This document shows, piece by piece, positions 34,898 to 35,546 of a DNA stretch of 35,546 nucleotides. Where the stretch lies: the NCBI GenBank assembly GCA_938035525.1, contig CALHOI010000095.1:1-35546 (forward strand), given 5' to 3'. Position numbers and translations under genes: made by a program. The notes beneath the pieces are model-generated. The model was not told the DNA's origin. It saw only the letters and a list, made by a program, of their open reading frames with translations, and did not search any database. Positions within the stretch are counted from its first letter, which is position 1. Each line of letters starts with the position of its first letter. This DNA comes from an uncultured Granulosicoccaceae bacterium. Its GTDB lineage: Bacteria > Pseudomonadota > Gammaproteobacteria > Granulosicoccales > Granulosicoccaceae.

Positions 34898-35164
34898 CTA
34901 TTCGCTGGCAGCTTCCAGTACCTTGTCTAACGTCCAGGACTTCGTCTTGGAAATAGGACGGCACTCTTTGATTTGCACTACGTCGCCAATGTTCAGCTCG
35001 TTTTGCGCATCGTGTACGTGGTACTTCTTGCTACGGCGAACATACTTGCCATAAACAGGGTGCTTTACGCGTCGCTCAACCAAAACAGTGGCTGACTGAG
35101 TCATTTTGTTGCTAGAGACTCGGCCAATGACCGTACGTTGAAGTTTGTCGTTTTCAGTACTCAT
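34898..35164 (-). CDS. rpsQ: 30S ribosomal protein S17
   Basis: S17 is a primary 16S-binding OB-fold protein. The 88-residue product has G-R-V-S-S-N-K-M and [14 protein letters not shown]. It is 3 bp after rpmC. Confidence 0.98.
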   Translation of the reverse strand: MSTENDKLQRTVIGRVSSNKMTQSATVLVERRVKHPVYGKYVRRSKKYHVHDAQNELNIGDVVQIKECRPISKTKSWTLDKVLEAASE

Positions 35165-35167
35165 GAT

Positions 35168-35389
35168 TTAAGCGCCTGCCGTCTGCTTTTGGTTGAGCTC
35201 TTTTTGCTTAAGAACTGTCTTGATACGCGCGATCTGACGGCGCACACGTTTGTGATTGTGTGGCTTCACTTCCTGGCCCGAACCTTGTTGCATGCGCAGA
35301 TTAAACTGTTCACGAAACAATGCAGACAATTCAGTGTTGAGTTCATCAACCGACTTGTCTCTTAAACTTGCTATATCTGCAGGATTCAT
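35168..35389 (-). CDS. rpmC: 50S ribosomal protein L29
   Basis: L29 is near the peptide exit tunnel. The 73-residue product is a helical hairpin with [11 protein letters not shown] in the first helix and [13 protein letters not shown] in the second, with a slightly long C-terminal tail. Its ATG overlaps the rplP stop as TAATG. Confidence 0.98.
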   Translation of the reverse strand: MNPADIASLRDKSVDELNTELSALFREQFNLRMQQGSGQEVKPHNHKRVRRQIARIKTVLKQKELNQKQTAGA

Positions 35390-35546
35390 TACGCCAAAGT
35401 CCTTACAACAAATGTTGTTGAGATAGGCAGCTTGGCTGCTGCCAATGCAAACGCTTCACGCGCGATTTCTTCGGATACGCCTTCCATTTCGTAAAGCATC
35501 TTGCCTGGCTGAATCTTGGCTACCCAGTATTCAACGTTACCCTTAC
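35389..35546 (-). CDS. rplP: 50S ribosomal protein L16 (3' end only)
   Basis: The last 51 codons are visible, reading in from the right edge. [14 protein letters not shown] and L-P-I-S-T-T-F-V are typical of the L16 C-terminal half. The 5' part, with the rest of the S10 cluster, lies outside the window. The stop overlaps the rpmC start. Confidence 0.97.
   Translation of the reverse strand, partial: KGNVEYWVAKIQPGKMLYEMEGVSEEIAREAFALAAAKLPISTTFVVRTLA

Overview
The window reads as chromosome of a gammaproteobacterium with GC content close to one half. The evidence is the bifunctional CysNC, an SSB ending in DDDIPF, a YajR-like transporter beside ssb and uvrA, and a merged S10-spc-alpha ribosomal cluster in proteobacterial order. 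A marine or environmental lifestyle is plausible but is inference, and I cannot name a genus. No rRNA, tRNA, CRISPR array, prophage or insertion sequence was seen.

Left part (1-9300). The 3' part of cysNC (sulfate activation) runs rightward. Facing it on the minus strand are a Rid-family protein without the usual catalytic Arg and a closely packed trio: small lipoprotein, family 2 glycosyltransferase and S9 serine peptidase. Next is the S-adenosylmethionine-cycle operon metK-ahcY. It ends in a strong terminator and is preceded by an AT-rich palindrome that looks like an operator. Upstream lies a large predicted beta-propeller lipoprotein.

Middle (9300-18700). ssb and a YajR-like transporter diverge from uvrA. 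They are followed by a lipoprotein of unknown function, a phytanoyl-CoA dioxygenase-like enzyme with a short-chain dehydrogenase, and a DadA-like FAD amino-acid dehydrogenase. The DadA-like gene has a tandem glycine riboswitch in its leader, which points to glycine as its inducer or substrate.

Accessory patch (18700-22700). This holds the C-terminal remnant of a fumarylacetoacetate hydrolase-family gene, a DUF222/HNH nuclease-like gene with two tandem-repeat tracts whose 3' end runs 152 bp into a convergent OmpA-like gene, and an HD-domain hydrolase.

Right part (22700-35546). An ABC exporter, a short-chain dehydrogenase and gpsA form a minus-strand operon. A 14-bp-stem terminator separates it from the ribosomal cluster. 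In transcription order the cluster is rplP (partial), rpmC, rpsQ, rplN, rplX, rplE, rpsN, rpsH, rplF, rplR, rpsE, rpmD, rplO, secY, rpmJ, rpsM, rpsK, rpsD, rpoA, rplQ. It makes ribosomal proteins, the SecY translocon channel and the RNA polymerase alpha subunit.

I see no clearly new multi-gene system. The best leads are the glycine riboswitch on a dadA-like gene, the palindrome before metK-ahcY, the repeat-bearing HNH gene beside a gene remnant, and a 12-bp tandem repeat inside the spc operon.
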